Shown here one piece after another: positions 63,948 to 64,000 of a stretch of DNA of 64,000 nucleotides. Source of the stretch: Aeromicrobium sp. Leaf245. GTDB taxonomy: Bacteria; Actinomycetota; Actinomycetes; Propionibacteriales; Nocardioidaceae. How positions within the stretch are numbered: the first letter of the stretch is position 1; each line of letters opens with the position of its first letter. A program made the position numbers and the translations under genes. The notes under the pieces were generated by a model. That model made no database searches. It was given only the letters and a program-made list of their open reading frames with translations, and was not told where the DNA came from. The DNA lies in the NCBI RefSeq assembly GCF_942548115.1, contig NZ_OW824151.1, positions 496,001 to 560,000 of the forward strand, written 5' to 3'.

Positions 63948-64000
63948 TCAGGAGAGGCGCTCGCCCGCCTCGACGACGTCGGTGACCATGTTGCCCGGCG
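63948..64000 (-). CDS. 3' end of a minus-strand gene (partial)
   Basis: The window cuts this frame. Read from the edge it ends PGNMVTDVVEAGERLS followed by TGA (63948-63950). It is too short to identify. It is convergent with the E2 gene, and the double hairpin separates them. Confidence 0.5.
   Translation of the reverse strand, partial: PGNMVTDVVEAGERLS

Overview
The window is GC-rich, almost fully coding DNA from a high-GC actinobacterium. Supporting signs are MprAB-PepD and DevS/DevR-type regulators, a HelD/HelR-type helicase, abundant GTG starts, ATGA/GTGA gene overlaps and many apparently leaderless promoters. The overall style fits Propionibacteriales (Nocardioidaceae, perhaps Aeromicrobium-like), but that placement is an inference without a database search. 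There are no rRNA or tRNA genes, no CRISPR array, no IS transposase and no phage genes.

Layout. 1-1125: MpaB/DUF2236 gene bracketed by two copies of a palindromic intergenic element (family A). 1126-6632: minus-strand oligopeptide importer in which one permease and both ATPases form a single polypeptide. 6886-9181: DevS/DevR-like two-component pair. 9182-9954: first copy of a large palindromic repeat (family B). 9955-14795: glyA, SURF1 and DUF3817 genes, an enoyl-CoA hydratase with an overlapping 40-residue membrane ORF, cyclophilin and rhomboid protease. 14997-19590: two SDR genes, an SPFH/ribbon-helix-helix pair, and a TetR gene divergent from an NAD-binding gene with two matching operators. 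19592-22540: metX-metY and a GNAT gene. 22685-29336: secreted peptide, phosphofructokinase, SIMPL protein, esterase, VOC and DUF3352 genes.

29503-39372 is a tightly coupled catabolic operon: TetR, TIGR03084-type protein, AtuA-like protein, acyl-CoA dehydrogenase, biotin-dependent carboxylase beta and alpha subunits, second acyl-CoA dehydrogenase and enoyl-CoA hydratase. It looks like acyclic-terpenoid or branched acyl-CoA degradation and has a clear TetR-type operator in front. 39489-44297: HelD/HelR-like ATPase, membrane metallophosphoesterase and APH-like kinase, then the second family B copy. 44727-48109: M20 peptidase and a fused TrpE-TrpG/PhzE-like synthase preceded by a 12-codon leader peptide with tandem Trp codons and an attenuator hairpin. 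48143-55212: DUF2945, DMT exporter, MprAB-PepD-like envelope stress genes, fructosamine-kinase-like, LMW phosphatase and holin-like genes. 55283-58281: third family A copy, exporter, HisC-like aminotransferase and the third family B copy. 58282-63801: receiver/thioredoxin-reductase-like fusion and a 2-oxoacid dehydrogenase E1alpha-E1beta-E2 operon with a CRP-like site. The window ends in a nested double hairpin and the 3' tip of a minus-strand gene.

The most notable unexplained content is non-coding. Family B is an about 480-bp element with about 24-bp terminal inverted repeats and an interior of GAGGTAGGT motifs in both orientations, spaced exactly 31 bp (about three helical turns); two near-full copies lie inverted 48 kb apart. 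Family A is a 28-30-bp perfect palindrome joined to a second long hairpin, found directly after gene ends. A third pattern is promoter architecture: at least 21 genes carry an NANNNT hexamer exactly six bases before the start codon, which implies widespread leaderless transcripts and also supports the 40-residue ORF and the trp leader.
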